Under the pieces are notes generated by a model. It had not been told where the DNA came from, searched no databases, and was given only the letters and a program-made list of their open reading frames with translations. Below are positions 1 to 10,504 of a DNA stretch of 64,000 nt, one piece after another. The stretch is from Acinetobacter pullicarnis (GTDB lineage Bacteria > Pseudomonadota > Gammaproteobacteria > Pseudomonadales > Moraxellaceae): the NCBI RefSeq assembly GCF_006352475.1, contig NZ_VCMZ01000001.1:620001-684000 (forward strand), written 5' to 3'. Made by a program: the position numbers and the translations under genes. The stretch's first letter is position 1. Every line of letters starts with the position of its first letter.

Positions 1-1
1 T

Positions 2-3000
2 ACCGATTTGGCAGGAAATAACGGTAAAGGTGCGATCTTAGATGCCAGCAATGGTGGCTTCACCAGTGATAATACGCCTCCGACTTTGGCCATTACCGCC
101 AGCGATGTTGCTCTTTCAGCAGGCGAAGCCGTGACGGTGACCTTCATCTTTAGTGAAGCGGTGAAAGGCTTTGATGTCAGTGATATCGTGGCTGCGGGTG
201 GGGTGATTAGCAACTTAACCACCACCGACAATATCGTTTGGACAGCAACCTTCACCCAACAAGGGACAGCGCAGCCAAGCATCAGTGTAGCGGACAACAG
301 CTATACCGATTTGGCAGGAAATAACGGTAAAGGTGCGACTTTAGATGCCAGCAATGGTGGCTTCACCAGTGATACGACGCCTCCAACCTTGGTGATTACG
401 GCTGATGATGTACAACTTTCAATCGGTGAGGCGACGACGATCCGTTTCACTTTCAGCGAAGGGGTTACAGGCTTTGATGGCAGTGATGTTGTGATCGCTG
501 GTGGAACACTGACGAACTTTATTAAAGTTACAAATACGTTATGGACAGCCACCTTCACTCAACAAGGAACAGCGCAACCAAGCATCAGTGTGGCCGACAA
601 CAGCTATACCGATTTGGCAGGCAACAATGGTAAGGGTGCGACTTTAGATGCCAGCAATGGTAACTTCACGGCAGATCTAGTACCGTTGAATTTAACGATT
701 ACAGATGATATTTCATCGAGTGTGACCAATGGACCTGTAACGTTTACCTTTAGTTTTGATAAAGACGTTACTAATTTCGCCATTGAGCAAATTCAATTTA
801 CAGGCGGTACTGCTACAACACTGGTCAAGGTCGATAACAGGACCTATACGCTTATAGTCACACCAACAGCAAATAGTGAGGGAAACATTACGGTTAGTGT
901 TGCTCAAGGAATTGTAAAAGATTCAGCCGGTAATGGAAACAATGCTGCAACGGGTAGTCAGGATTACGATACGCTTGCGCCAACTCAGCTTGCCAGTATA
1001 GATAGCTATAAAGATGATACAGGAGTACTTAAAGGAAATAATCTTTCAGGTACAACGACAGATGAAGTAAATCCTCTTTTAAATGGTCATCTTGACGTTG
1101 CACTGAAGGCTGGTGAACAAGTTGCAATTTATAATTCAAGCAATGTCTTAATCGGTACGGCAACGGTTGCAGCCGATCTGACATGGACCTATCAACTTAG
1201 TAGTCTGGCAAATGGTGCGTATAGTTATTATGCAAAAGTGATTGACGCAGCAGGCAATGGTGGTAGTAATAGTCCAAACTTTAGTTTTACGGTAGACACA
1301 ACCTTACCTACTGGTTCTATCAATGTCACTGCATCAAGCACAGCTGATACTACTCCAACGATCATAGGTACATTTACGGGCGGCTTGGCTGCGGGTAATT
1401 ATATTCAAGTGACTGTTAATGGTATTGTTTATAAGCAAGGTGATGGCAACTTGACGGTCAATGTCGCTGCGGGAACATGGTCTTTAATTATTCCAAATGC
1501 TAATGCGCTCAATTTCGATGGGAAAACAGATGTAAGTTATGATGTTCTGGCACAAAAAGTAAATGCCGCTGGTAACTTTATTAGTGACTCGACCACAAAT
1601 GAACTTACAGTACTTCGTGATGTGACGATAAATACAGGCCCAACACCGACTTATATGTCACAGCAGCCACTTTTCTTTGGTACGGCGAAACTGGGAAGTG
1701 GTGAGAACTTAGTTTTAAAAATTTATGATAGCTTAGGGGTTTTGGTTGGAACCTTTAGCAGTGCCAATGGGCCGAATGGACTAAATGGTCTTACAATTGA
1801 TAGTGCCAATAATGCTTGGAAAATTAATGCCATTAACTGGGGAACCAATCAACTCAGTGCTGGTAACTATACCGTACAAAGTAATGTCGTTCCTGCAGAT
1901 GGAAGTACGGGTGGTCAGATTTCTACACTTGATCCGATTACCGTCATCCAACCGAAAGTTGTGACTGTTGCGAACAAAAGTGATGATAGTGATATCAATG
2001 CCCAAGTAGTGGGCTTGCCCGATGGTGGCTATGTGCTGGTATGGGCACAGAATCAAAATAAACAAACGGGAAGTAGTGCTTCAAATTACGATATTGTCAT
2101 GCAACATTATGATCAAAAAGGAAATGCGATCGGGGGCTTAGTTAATCTGACCAATACCCCAACAGGAGGAATACTATATTCAGAAGGTTATGCTGATCGA
2201 AATGATATGTGGAATAACAAAGGGAGCCTAGGGGTTATTGTTAATGCAGATAATACACTGACGGTGTCTTACACGACATACGAGAGTAGAAATGCATTTA
2301 TCACTAAGTATGCTTTAGACGGCACACTCCAATCTAAAGTGCAAATTAATGGTGGTGGCGAGTATAAATTTGGCTATAACTTTGTAGAAACTAGCAATGG
2401 TAAAGTAGCTGTTTTTACTACGGGAGCGATCCATAATTATAACGTTTTTGCTGCTGGGGAAAATCAAGCAACACCATTTTCAACCGCACAAAATATAACC
2501 AATTTGATTGGGGATTATGCTGCTGGTTATATTTATGACCAATATAACCGACCTACAGGTAATCGAGGAGGCTTAATTTCTGGTAACTCGGAGAGTCTAA
2601 GCGCTGTTAGTTTAGGTGGTAGTCAATATTTAGTGCAATATGCCCAAAACAATACTGTAGGTGGTGGCCCTTCTAAACAAGTTATCGCGATTTATGATTA
2701 TGCATTAGACGGCACTGGGAAATATAGCTCTCAACTATTAGTGAAAACAGATGCTAACTCTTTTGACAATGGTTGGCAGATTGGCGCCAAAGCTTTTACT
2801 TTAAAGGAAGGTGGTTTTGTTAATCTATGGTTGTCAAACCATCTAAGTGCAACATCTATTACAAATGGAGGCACAATGGATGGCTTTGATGTCTATTCAA
2901 AACGTTTTAACTATGACGCAATAAATAATCTCCTAGTACCATTAGATGCAACTGAGAAAATGGTCAATACCACTACCAATGGTGTCAATGGCATGGGTTT

Positions 3001-3835
3001 TAATACTATGTCAACTGGCGGTTTTAGTGGTGCAGCTTTGTTGCAAGGTGGTTATGTGGTTGTATGGGTTAAGATGCTCTCTATTTCATCGAGTGAAGTC
3101 TATAGCCAAGCCTATGATGCTGCAGGTAATAAAATCGGTGGTGAAACATTGGTTTCAACTCAGACTGTTGATGGCACAGGGGGGGTCGACTTATTACCAA
3201 GTGTCACGGCATTAAAAGATGGGGGCTATGTAGTCACTTGGTCTAATGCGAGCACCTCAGATTATGCGATCAACTCAACCACTGCAGACGTGAAAATGGT
3301 CATTGTTAATGCTGATGGTACGATTCGTGGCGATGGAGAAGCACCTCCAATAACGGCTGATTATCTGAATGGTACCGGCGTACTTACTGCGACCAATGGT
3401 GTGACTACGCTAGATGGTCGAAATGGTGCAACGGATCTGATCGGTGGTAGTGCCAATGACTACTTTATTATTAAAGACACCAATTTTAATTCGGTGAAAG
3501 GTGGTGCAGGTACCGATACGCTGATTTGGGATGCGACGGGCGATTTAATGCTGGCCGATATAATGGCTAAAATCACTGATATTGAAGCGATTCATTTAGG
3601 TGACAATAATGCAAATAAACTGACGGTGACTTTACAGGATGTCTTGGATATTTCCACCACTACTGATGTATTGATTGTTGAAGGTGGAGTGACCGACTCA
3701 GTCTCGATTGATTTGACTACATGGTCGACGTTGGGCAGTCAGTATTATCATGGTCAACTCTATAATGTCTTCGCCAATAGTAATAGTGATACCGCTAGTT
3801 TATGGGTACAGAATAATATAGCTGTGATTGGCTAA
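2..3835 (+). CDS. Large Ig-repeat adhesin, probable type I secreted (5' end outside window)
   Basis: The reading frame is open from the first base, so this is the C-terminal 1277 codons of a longer protein; no start is visible. It begins with Ig-like repeats of 101 residues (303 bp) ending in YTDLAGNNGKG; repeat boundaries fall near bases 1, 304 and 607. More diverged Ig-like domains follow. A middle section (about 1950-3330) carries recurrent DGGYVxxW motifs of the kind seen in RTX-type surface proteins. Near the C-terminus are two weak glycine/aspartate motifs, LIGGSANDYF and VKGGAGTDTL, which look like degenerate RTX repeats. The architecture fits the BapA/LapA class of very large biofilm adhesins exported by type I secretion. 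No secretion genes are in the window, so the export route is inferred. A hairpin terminator follows the stop. Confidence 0.8.
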   Translation, partial: TDLAGNNGKGAILDASNGGFTSDNTPPTLAITASDVALSAGEAVTVTFIFSEAVKGFDVSDIVAAGGVISNLTTTDNIVWTATFTQQGTAQPSISVADNSYTDLAGNNGKGATLDASNGGFTSDTTPPTLVITADDVQLSIGEATTIRFTFSEGVTGFDGSDVVIAGGTLTNFIKVTNTLWTATFTQQGTAQPSISVADNSYTDLAGNNGKGATLDASNGNFTADLVPLNLTITDDISSSVTNGPVTFTFSFDKDVTNFAIEQIQFTGGTATTLVKVDNRTYTLIVTPTANSEGNITVSVAQGIVKDSAGNGNNAATGSQDYDTLAPTQLASIDSYKDDTGVLKGNNLSGTTTDEVNPLLNGHLDVALKAGEQVAIYNSSNVLIGTATVAADLTWTYQLSSLANGAYSYYAKVIDAAGNGGSNSPNFSFTVDTTLPTGSINVTASSTADTTPTIIGTFTGGLAAGNYIQVTVNGIVYKQGDGNLTVNVAAGTWSLIIPNANALNFDGKTDVSYDVLAQKVNAAGNFISDSTTNELTVLRDVTINTGPTPTYMSQQPLFFGTAKLGSGENLVLKIYDSLGVLVGTFSSANGPNGLNGLTIDSANNAWKINAINWGTNQLSAGNYTVQSNVVPADGSTGGQISTLDPITVIQPKVVTVANKSDDSDINAQVVGLPDGGYVLVWAQNQNKQTGSSASNYDIVMQHYDQKGNAIGGLVNLTNTPTGGILYSEGYADRNDMWNNKGSLGVIVNADNTLTVSYTTYESRNAFITKYALDGTLQSKVQINGGGEYKFGYNFVETSNGKVAVFTTGAIHNYNVFAAGENQATPFSTAQNITNLIGDYAAGYIYDQYNRPTGNRGGLISGNSESLSAVSLGGSQYLVQYAQNNTVGGGPSKQVIAIYDYALDGTGKYSSQLLVKTDANSFDNGWQIGAKAFTLKEGGFVNLWLSNHLSATSITNGGTMDGFDVYSKRFNYDAINNLLVPLDATEKMVNTTTNGVNGMGFNTMSTGGFSGAALLQGGYVVVWVKMLSISSSEVYSQAYDAAGNKIGGETLVSTQTVDGTGGVDLLPSVTALKDGGYVVTWSNASTSDYAINSTTADVKMVIVNADGTIRGDGEAPPITADYLNGTGVLTATNGVTTLDGRNGATDLIGGSANDYFIIKDTNFNSVKGGAGTDTLIWDATGDLMLADIMAKITDIEAIHLGDNNANKLTVTLQDVLDISTTTDVLIVEGGVTDSVSIDLTTWSTLGSQYYHGQLYNVFANSNSDTASLWVQNNIAVIG

Positions 3836-3871
3836 AGCGCTATTCTTACCTTTTAAATAAGTTATAAAAAT

Positions 3872-3900
3872 TACCCCAATATACGTATTGGGGTATTTTT
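3872..3900 (+). terminator. Rho-independent terminator of the adhesin gene
   Basis: A short perfect inverted repeat (TACCCCAAT / ATTGGGGTA) separated by a few bases and followed by a T run lies 37 bp after the adhesin stop codon. Confidence 0.75.
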
Positions 3901-3930
3901 ATGAGGAGTAATGGGTTGAATTAGTTGAAC

Positions 3931-5574
3931 CTACTTCTGCAAGGTCTTACACAATGAGCAAATCACGCCTTGATGTTGGTGTGAATACATCACGTCTGGA
4001 CGTTCATAATCTTGTTCGCAGGCCACACAAAAATAAAGCGTGCCAACTGGCGTGCCTTCCACATCAAAACGTGGTTGTTTAATGCCATCATTAGGTTGTT
4101 TTAGATAGTATTTTCCACGGGTCAATATGCCCATCAATGGGGTCAACACCAGACCAACGAGCAGTGCAATCAGTGGTGAATAGGCTGCAAGAAAGTCACC
4201 GAGTAGACCGAAGAAGGCGGCAATCGACAGACCTGCTGCGGCAATAAATGAAACTAGGCCGACTGGGTTGAAGTTATACAGCATATCGCGACGGTATTCG
4301 GGATGTTTCGGTGAGAGCTTGAGCAGGTACTTGTTGATTACAATATCGGTTGCGACCACCACAATCCAAGCAATGGCAAAGTTAGAATAGAAGCCTAAAA
4401 TTTTACCCAATACTGCAAACATATTGCCTTCCATTAACGCCAAGGCAATCGCAAGATTGACCAATACGAAAATGGTGCGCCCCGGATAATGTTTACTTAC
4501 CCGCGCATAGGCGCTGGTCCACGCCAAGGAACCCGAATAGGCATTGGTGACATTAATTTTAATTTGTGAAATGACCACTAAAATCACAGCCAAGGTCAGT
4601 GCCAACCAGTCGGGTAGCATGTCATGAAAGACCACGTTAAATTGTAGAACAGGCTCCGTTGCATTCACCCCCGGAATTTTGGTGAGTAAATAAAAGCCCA
4701 AGAATGCACCAATAATTTGTTTGATGGCTCCTAAAATGACCCAACCTGGACCGGCTGCAATCACCGCAATCCACCACGCTTTACGATTTTCTTTGGTCTT
4801 TGCAGGCATAAAACGTAAATAATCAATTTGTTCGCCGATTTGCATAATTAAGGCCAAGCAAATACCAGCACCGAGCATAATCGCAGCCATATCCATGGGC
4901 AGATAAGCATTTTGGCCACTATAGCCAATGAAGTGAGTGATTAAATCGGGTTGTTGATAGAACAAGTAAAGCACTGGGCCAAACATCAGGATTAGCCAGA
5001 TTGGGGTGGTCCAAACTTGTAAGGTACTTAGGGCTTTCATGCCATAAATGACCAAAGGAATCACCATAAAGGTCGAGATCATATATCCCAACCACAGCGG
5101 GATGCCGAGTCCGACCAGCAGCCCTTGCGCCATAATCGCGCCTTCGAGTGCAAAGAAAATAAAGGTAAAACTGGCAAAAATAATACTGGTTATGACTGAG
5201 CCGTAGTAGCCAAAGCCTGCACTACGAGTGATCAGGTCGAGGTCAATGTTATAGCGCGCAGCATAGTAGGCGAGGGGAATGCCGGTCATAAAGATAATCA
5301 GTGCGGCAAATAAGATCGAGAAAATTGCATTGAGGGTGCCGTAACTCATGGCAATGCTGGCACCAATCGAAAAGTCAGCTAAATAGGCAATACCACCAAG
5401 GGCCGTAATCGCAACCACTTTGGGGCTCCAACGTCTGAAGCTGTGCGGGGCATAGCGCAGGGTGTAATCTTCGAGGGTTTCATTGGCGGCTTGATTGCCA
5501 TTACTTTGGGTGCCGATATCGGGATTGGTCGGATCTGGAAAATTTGAAGAATCCGTTACAGTGGTGTCACGCAT
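3931..5574 (-). CDS. NCS1-family nucleobase-type permease with C-terminal zinc ribbon
   Basis: This integral membrane protein of about 547 residues belongs to the purine-cytosine permease (NCS1) superfamily, which imports nucleobases and related heterocycles by cation symport. About twelve hydrophobic segments are visible after a hydrophilic N-terminal tail. The ATG at 5574 is preferred over a TTG further upstream (5619), because GGAG and AAGG lie just before it. The last ~35 residues are soluble and contain FCVAC and CSLC about 22 residues apart, a Cys4 zinc-ribbon or rubredoxin-like knuckle that is not part of the usual permease. The substrate cannot be told from sequence. The gene stands alone, divergent from prfC and convergent with the adhesin. 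Confidence 0.8.
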   Translation of the reverse strand: MRDTTVTDSSNFPDPTNPDIGTQSNGNQAANETLEDYTLRYAPHSFRRWSPKVVAITALGGIAYLADFSIGASIAMSYGTLNAIFSILFAALIIFMTGIPLAYYAARYNIDLDLITRSAGFGYYGSVITSIIFASFTFIFFALEGAIMAQGLLVGLGIPLWLGYMISTFMVIPLVIYGMKALSTLQVWTTPIWLILMFGPVLYLFYQQPDLITHFIGYSGQNAYLPMDMAAIMLGAGICLALIMQIGEQIDYLRFMPAKTKENRKAWWIAVIAAGPGWVILGAIKQIIGAFLGFYLLTKIPGVNATEPVLQFNVVFHDMLPDWLALTLAVILVVISQIKINVTNAYSGSLAWTSAYARVSKHYPGRTIFVLVNLAIALALMEGNMFAVLGKILGFYSNFAIAWIVVVATDIVINKYLLKLSPKHPEYRRDMLYNFNPVGLVSFIAAAGLSIAAFFGLLGDFLAAYSPLIALLVGLVLTPLMGILTRGKYYLKQPNDGIKQPRFDVEGTPVGTLYFCVACEQDYERPDVMYSHQHQGVICSLCKTLQK

Positions 5575-5777
5575 GCCTTGTGCTCCAAAATCATTATTTT
5601 TAGACTGGCTAAATTGCAAATCTCATGCCAGTGATCCCACAGGTGTTTGCTTAGAAAGCATAGAAGCCAAACGCATCTTCATATACAATTGCGCCAATTT
5701 TAGAATTTTCCCTTCACACGAAATCACTCACCTTATGCTTGGTGTCTTCATGTGTGTACAAATTGCAGACTTTAACT

Positions 5778-7367
5778 ATGTTTGAAAATGAATTAGCGGC
5801 AGAGGTAAAGGCACGTAGAACCTTTGCTATCATTTCGCATCCCGATGCGGGTAAGACCACCATGACAGAGAAATTATTGTTATGGGGTAAGGCGATTCAG
5901 GTCGCTGGAATGGTAAAAAGCCGTAAATCGGATCGTGGTGCGACTTCCGACTGGATGGAAATGGAAAAAGAGCGTGGGATTTCGATCACCACCTCGGTGA
6001 TGCAGTTCCCTTATAAAAAACACGTGGTGAACTTGCTCGATACCCCAGGGCATGAAGATTTCTCTGAAGATACTTATCGCACCCTAACCGCGGTAGATTC
6101 TGCATTGATGGTGATTGATGGTGCCAAAGGGGTCGAGGACCGTACCATTAAATTGATGGAAGTGTGTCGTATGCGCGATACGCCGATCATCTCCTTTGTC
6201 AACAAAATGGACCGCGAAATTCGTGAGCCATTAGAATTGCTTGATGAAATTGAAAATGTCCTAAAAATCCGCTGTGTGCCAATTACTTGGCCGCTTGGTA
6301 TGGGACGTGACTTCGTTGGGGTCTATCACCTGACTGAAAATAAACTGTATATGTACAAGCCCGGTTTTGGTTCAACCATTACTGACATTGAAGTTCGTGA
6401 TGGTTATGACTATCCAGATATCCGTGAAAAAGTGGGTGATTTGGCTTTTGCAGCGTTTGAAGAATCGCTTGAGTTGGTGCAAATGGCCAATGAACCGCTT
6501 GATCATGCAGAATTTTTACAGGGTAAACAAACCCCTGTACTGTTTGGTACAGCCTTGGGGAACTTTGCAGTCGATCACGTGCTTGATGCCTTCCTAAAAT
6601 GGGCGCCAGAGCCGAAAGCGCATCCGACCAAAGAGCGTGAAGTTGCTGCAACTGAAGCTGGTTTTTCTGGTTTTGTATTTAAAATTCAAGCCAATATGGA
6701 CCCGAAACATCGTGACCGTATTGCCTTTATGCGCATCTGTTCAGGCAAATATGAAAAAGGCCTGAAAATGAACCATGTGCGTATTGGAAAAGAAGTACGC
6801 ATCAGTGATGCACTGACCTTCTTGGCGGGTGAGCGTGAGCAACTTGAACAAGCATGGCCAGGCGATATCATTGGTTTGCATAACCACGGCACCATTCAGA
6901 TTGGTGATACCTTTACCTCAGGTGAGAATCTGCATTTCACAGGGATTCCACACTTTGCGCCAGAAATGTTCCGTCGGGTACGTTTACGTGATCCACTGAA
7001 ATCGAAGCAACTCCAGAAAGGCTTAAAAGAGCTTTCAGAAGAAGGCGCAACCCAAGTGTTTATGCCACAAATCAGCAATGATTTAATTGTGGGTGCGGTT
7101 GGGGTACTCCAGTTTGATGTGGTCGCCTATCGTTTGAAAGAAGAATACAAAGTCGATTGTATTTACGAGCCAGTCAACATTAATACCGTGCGTTGGGTGA
7201 CTTGTAGCGATGAAAAGAAATTCAATGAATTTAAAAAGAAAGCACATGATCAATTGTCACTGGATGGCGGTGGTCATTTAACCTATTTGGCACCTAGTCG
7301 CGTGAACTTACAGTTGATGCAAGAACGTTATCCAGATATCGAATTCCGTTCTACGCGTGAGCACTAA
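5778..7367 (+). CDS. prfC: Peptide chain release factor 3 (RF3)
   Basis: RF3 is the cytoplasmic GTPase that removes RF1/RF2 from the ribosome after peptide release. The 529-residue product matches the family length. The G1 loop HPDAGKTT and the G3 motif DTPGHEDF are visible, followed by NKMD (G4) and the translation-factor beta-barrel domains. The ATG at 5778 gives the standard N-terminus [14 protein letters not shown]; the frame is open further upstream to 5739 but that extension is not family-like. It is transcribed alone, with a strong terminator after it. Confidence 0.96.
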   Translation: MFENELAAEVKARRTFAIISHPDAGKTTMTEKLLLWGKAIQVAGMVKSRKSDRGATSDWMEMEKERGISITTSVMQFPYKKHVVNLLDTPGHEDFSEDTYRTLTAVDSALMVIDGAKGVEDRTIKLMEVCRMRDTPIISFVNKMDREIREPLELLDEIENVLKIRCVPITWPLGMGRDFVGVYHLTENKLYMYKPGFGSTITDIEVRDGYDYPDIREKVGDLAFAAFEESLELVQMANEPLDHAEFLQGKQTPVLFGTALGNFAVDHVLDAFLKWAPEPKAHPTKEREVAATEAGFSGFVFKIQANMDPKHRDRIAFMRICSGKYEKGLKMNHVRIGKEVRISDALTFLAGEREQLEQAWPGDIIGLHNHGTIQIGDTFTSGENLHFTGIPHFAPEMFRRVRLRDPLKSKQLQKGLKELSEEGATQVFMPQISNDLIVGAVGVLQFDVVAYRLKEEYKVDCIYEPVNINTVRWVTCSDEKKFNEFKKKAHDQLSLDGGGHLTYLAPSRVNLQLMQERYPDIEFRSTREH

Positions 7368-7436
7368 GTTGCAGATGCGCGAGCATTGTGATTGATGGGC
7401 TTGAATGGCCCCAGTCGTTCAAGTTTGAAATAAATC

Positions 7437-7466
7437 AAAAACAGCTTCCTGGTGAAGCTGTTTTTC
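7437..7466 (+). terminator. Rho-independent terminator of prfC
   Basis: A 12-bp perfect stem, AAAAACAGCTTC / GAAGCTGTTTTT, with a 5-base loop lies about 70 bp after the prfC stop. Confidence 0.85.
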
Positions 7467-7525
7467 TGTCAGAATTTCTTGTTTATTGTTATGTTTAAAT
7501 TCAATCAATTGGAGCTTCGGAGCTG

Positions 7526-8404
7526 ATGCACAACATGAACAATAAGATTAAGCCCGGTCTGCCGATTCAACCCCAAGCCCAAGCAATAACGACAGCAAAA
7601 ATAACTCATGGCTCGAAAGCGATCTTGTTGAGTCTGCTGTTGACCAGTCTCAGTGCCTGCAGTCCAGCACCTGAACATCAGCAGCAAGTTGAGACGACCG
7701 CAAGCCAACTTCCTGCTTTAGTGATTCAGCAACAGCTTGCGGCTTATCAACTGCCAGCCTGTAAAGTGAAAGACTGCACTGAACTGAAATTACAAAGTAT
7801 TCAGACCCAAGACCCGTGGATCAATCAATGGATTGAACAGCAAGTGGCCCGTGTGCTGGAACAGCAAACGGGTGAAAAACCCACTTTAACGTTACAACAA
7901 GCGGTTGATGCCTATGTAAAAAAATCAATTGCATGGCAGCATGAATTTAATAAAAATAAAGCTTATCAACTGAACCTCAGTACCCAGATTGCGACACAAC
8001 ATCATCAATATGTACTGTTAAATATTTCAGTCGATAGCCAGCAGGGCGACACCAATGTGCAAGAGCGCCAATATTTTTATGTGGCAGATCGAGCACAACA
8101 AAAAAACTTAACGCTTTTAGAGGTAATTCAGCCCAAGCAGCACAAAGCCTTGAATAAAATGATTCAAGTGAAATATCGAGCATGGTTACAGGCACAAGAC
8201 TCAGCGCTACAATCGTTTGCCCCCAAGCAACTGGATTGGCAGCAGGCCAATTGGTTTTTTGATACAGAAGGAATTGGTCTACATTTTCGTGCCAATGATA
8301 TCAGCGCAAATGGTGCCGCACTTTCAATCTATTTAGATAAGCAACAAACGCAAAAAGTTTTGCAACCTGCGATATTCAAACAAATGTTTGAAGCAGTATC
8401 CTGA
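7526..8404 (+). CDS. Lipoprotein with RsiV-like (DUF3298-type) domain, paralogue 1
   Basis: The 292-residue protein has an unusually long N-terminal tail, then a hydrophobic stretch and a lipobox LSAC with the acylated cysteine at residue 45, so it should be a membrane-anchored periplasmic lipoprotein. The body resembles the downstream lipoprotein (8509) in layout: a cysteine pair (CKVKDC) after about 70 residues, a central strand-rich part and a LLEVIQPKQ element. That layout resembles the DUF3298/RsiV family found in anti-sigma factors and lysozyme-binding proteins; this assignment is by resemblance only. GGAG lies upstream of the ATG. Function unknown. Confidence 0.7.
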   Translation: MHNMNNKIKPGLPIQPQAQAITTAKITHGSKAILLSLLLTSLSACSPAPEHQQQVETTASQLPALVIQQQLAAYQLPACKVKDCTELKLQSIQTQDPWINQWIEQQVARVLEQQTGEKPTLTLQQAVDAYVKKSIAWQHEFNKNKAYQLNLSTQIATQHHQYVLLNISVDSQQGDTNVQERQYFYVADRAQQKNLTLLEVIQPKQHKALNKMIQVKYRAWLQAQDSALQSFAPKQLDWQQANWFFDTEGIGLHFRANDISANGAALSIYLDKQQTQKVLQPAIFKQMFEAVS

Positions 8405-8508
8405 TTGAGTCAATCTTATTTAGATACAAAACAAGATTGAGCAACGGATTGTTGCAGGCTAAGCTATTGAAGAATCATTCATTTGAACGCAAATATTAGG
8501 TTTTGAAG

Positions 8509-9480
8509 ATGTTAAAAAATAAAACGGCATTGGCCTTGAACATCGCTTTAATTTCAATTGCGCTGAGTGCGTGTACCCCAAAACAATCAGAACAAGCATT
8601 GGATGCAGAACAATCAAGTTCAGCCGCCTTGGCTGAGGCACAACTGACGCTTCAGGGGCAGACTGAAAAGTTAGTGCTTAATTTACCTGAATGTGAAGGC
8701 AAAAATTGCCCCGAATTTAGTGTAGAGCGTTTGCAGAGCAATCAGTTTGTTTTAGATGGTCTGATTGATCAGGCGATTTTAAGTAATTTAGAACAGATGT
8801 TGTCACCAGTACAACATGAAGAGCTCGCTGGAAAAACGGAGAAGACTGAGAAAACTGCGGCAAGTGAGGTGATTGCAGATCGTGCTTCAAAAACGGCTGC
8901 ACAGCTGTTGGCTGAACAGGTTCAGCCATATTTAGCCCACTTTTTAGAAGTCGATAAAGAACTAAAAGACTTGGGTGCGAGTCATAAAATTAGTTTAAGC
9001 ATTAGCCCACGTATTTTAAATTCGGAACCGCCTCTGGCTACGGTGGTGATTAACAGCTCTAGTTATTTGGGCGGTGCACACGGCGCTTCAGCACAGCAAT
9101 ATTATAATTTTGATTTGATCAAGCAAAAGCACATTCGACTGAAAGATATTTTACAACCGAATCAACAGGAACAACTGAATAAATTGGCCTATGCGGCCTT
9201 TAAAACCTGGGTGATTGAATCCAAACTAGCCAACAATATGGCTGAATATGAGCAAGTCTGGAAATTTAAACTTTCTGACAATTTCTACTTAGGCAAACAA
9301 GGTTTAATTTTACAGTATGGCGAATATGAAATTGGACCTTTTGCGGTTGGTTTGCCACGATTAGTCATTCCTTATGATCAGTTGCAGCAGATCATCAAAC
9401 CTGAATATTTACCCGCAGCACAACCGCCAGAGCCTGTGAGTAATGCTTTGGCAGTGACCGGCAAAAAACAGGCAAGTTAA
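8509..9480 (+). CDS. Lipoprotein with RsiV-like (DUF3298-type) domain, paralogue 2
   Basis: A 323-residue lipoprotein with a compact signal peptide and lipobox LSAC (Cys22). The ATG at 8509 is chosen over a TTG two codons earlier because it gives a canonical signal peptide and has AGG upstream. After a variable linker it shows the pattern typical of DUF3298: SSYLGGAHGA, then YNFDLIKQKHIRLKDILQ and a C-terminal strand region ending near a conserved Pro-Tyr. It follows paralogue 1 by about 100 bp on the same strand, suggesting tandem duplication and divergence. Role unknown; a peptidoglycan or envelope-stress link is only inferred from the family. Confidence 0.75.
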   Translation: MLKNKTALALNIALISIALSACTPKQSEQALDAEQSSSAALAEAQLTLQGQTEKLVLNLPECEGKNCPEFSVERLQSNQFVLDGLIDQAILSNLEQMLSPVQHEELAGKTEKTEKTAASEVIADRASKTAAQLLAEQVQPYLAHFLEVDKELKDLGASHKISLSISPRILNSEPPLATVVINSSSYLGGAHGASAQQYYNFDLIKQKHIRLKDILQPNQQEQLNKLAYAAFKTWVIESKLANNMAEYEQVWKFKLSDNFYLGKQGLILQYGEYEIGPFAVGLPRLVIPYDQLQQIIKPEYLPAAQPPEPVSNALAVTGKKQAS

Positions 9481-9541
9481 GTTGCGGAACGCGACTTGGC
9501 GACGTGTTCAAACCAGCTCGATTAGCGTTTGAGTCAGTCTT

Positions 9542-10366
9542 ATGTTTGATACCCACACCCATTTTGATGTTGCCGATTTTGATTTAGATCGGCAACAATT
9601 GGCACATCAGGCCAAAGCGGCTGGGGTGGATGCCTTGGTTTTAATCGGCTTTTTGGCAGAGCGCTTTGATGCCTTATTGCGAACCCATCAACAATTAAAT
9701 GCGCTTGACCATGCACCGAAAAGTTTTTTAGCACCAGGTTTACACCCTTTTTATATCGAACAACATCATTCCGATCATCTACAGCAATTGGCGTTATTTC
9801 TCCAACAACAGGATTGCGTGGCAATTGGGGAAATCGGACTGGATACTTTCTTAAAACAGCATAAACAGCCCGCGATTTTCCAAAAACAGCAACAATTTTT
9901 TGCCGCCCAAATTGACTTGGCGCAGCAGTTGAACAAACCGATTTTATTGCATATTCGCAAGGCACATGCCGAAGCACTGGCGCAGCTCAAACAACATCAT
10001 TTTAACTTGGGCGGCATTGCACATGCCTTTAGTGGCGGGGTAGAAGAAGCCAAAGCCTTGGTGAAGTTGGGCTTTAAAATTGGGGTGACTGGACAGATTA
10101 CCAATCCAAATGCCAAAAAATTACATCAGGTGGTACGGGCATTGGGGGCTGAACATCTGGTGATTGAAACAGACTGCCCCGATATGACACCGTTATGCTG
10201 TCAAACCTCTTCGGAAACGCGCACCCGCAATACCCCTGCGAATTTACCCTTTGTTTTGGCTGGTTTGGCAGACAGTTTAGACCAACCGATTGAACAGCTC
10301 GCGCCACAGCTTTGGCATAATTCATTGACGGCATTGGGGTTAGCGTCATTTGGGCTAAATCACTAG
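9542..10366 (+). CDS. TatD-family metal-dependent hydrolase (putative DNase)
   Basis: A 274-residue amidohydrolase-fold protein of the TatD/YcfH/YjjV family, cytoplasmic metal-dependent nucleases. Family signatures are in the right order: FDTHTHFD at the N-terminus, GEIGLD at about residue 96, LLHIRKAH, HAFSGG and ETDCPDMTP near residue 215. The metal ligands (HxH, Glu, two His, Asp) are all present. YjjV is the closest of the E. coli paralogues by look, but I do not assign a symbol. It stands between the lipoprotein pair and acnA. Confidence 0.88.
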   Translation: MFDTHTHFDVADFDLDRQQLAHQAKAAGVDALVLIGFLAERFDALLRTHQQLNALDHAPKSFLAPGLHPFYIEQHHSDHLQQLALFLQQQDCVAIGEIGLDTFLKQHKQPAIFQKQQQFFAAQIDLAQQLNKPILLHIRKAHAEALAQLKQHHFNLGGIAHAFSGGVEEAKALVKLGFKIGVTGQITNPNAKKLHQVVRALGAEHLVIETDCPDMTPLCCQTSSETRTRNTPANLPFVLAGLADSLDQPIEQLAPQLWHNSLTALGLASFGLNH

Positions 10367-10504
10367 CGGATTAAAGCGTTATATTGCTATTTTGTTAAAT
10401 ATTAACCAAGTGATAACAGTGTGACTGTTTTTTTGGCATAAATTGGGTGTTGGTACTTATTAAAAAACCTGACCTCAAATCATTCTCGGATGGAGAATTG
10501 AACA

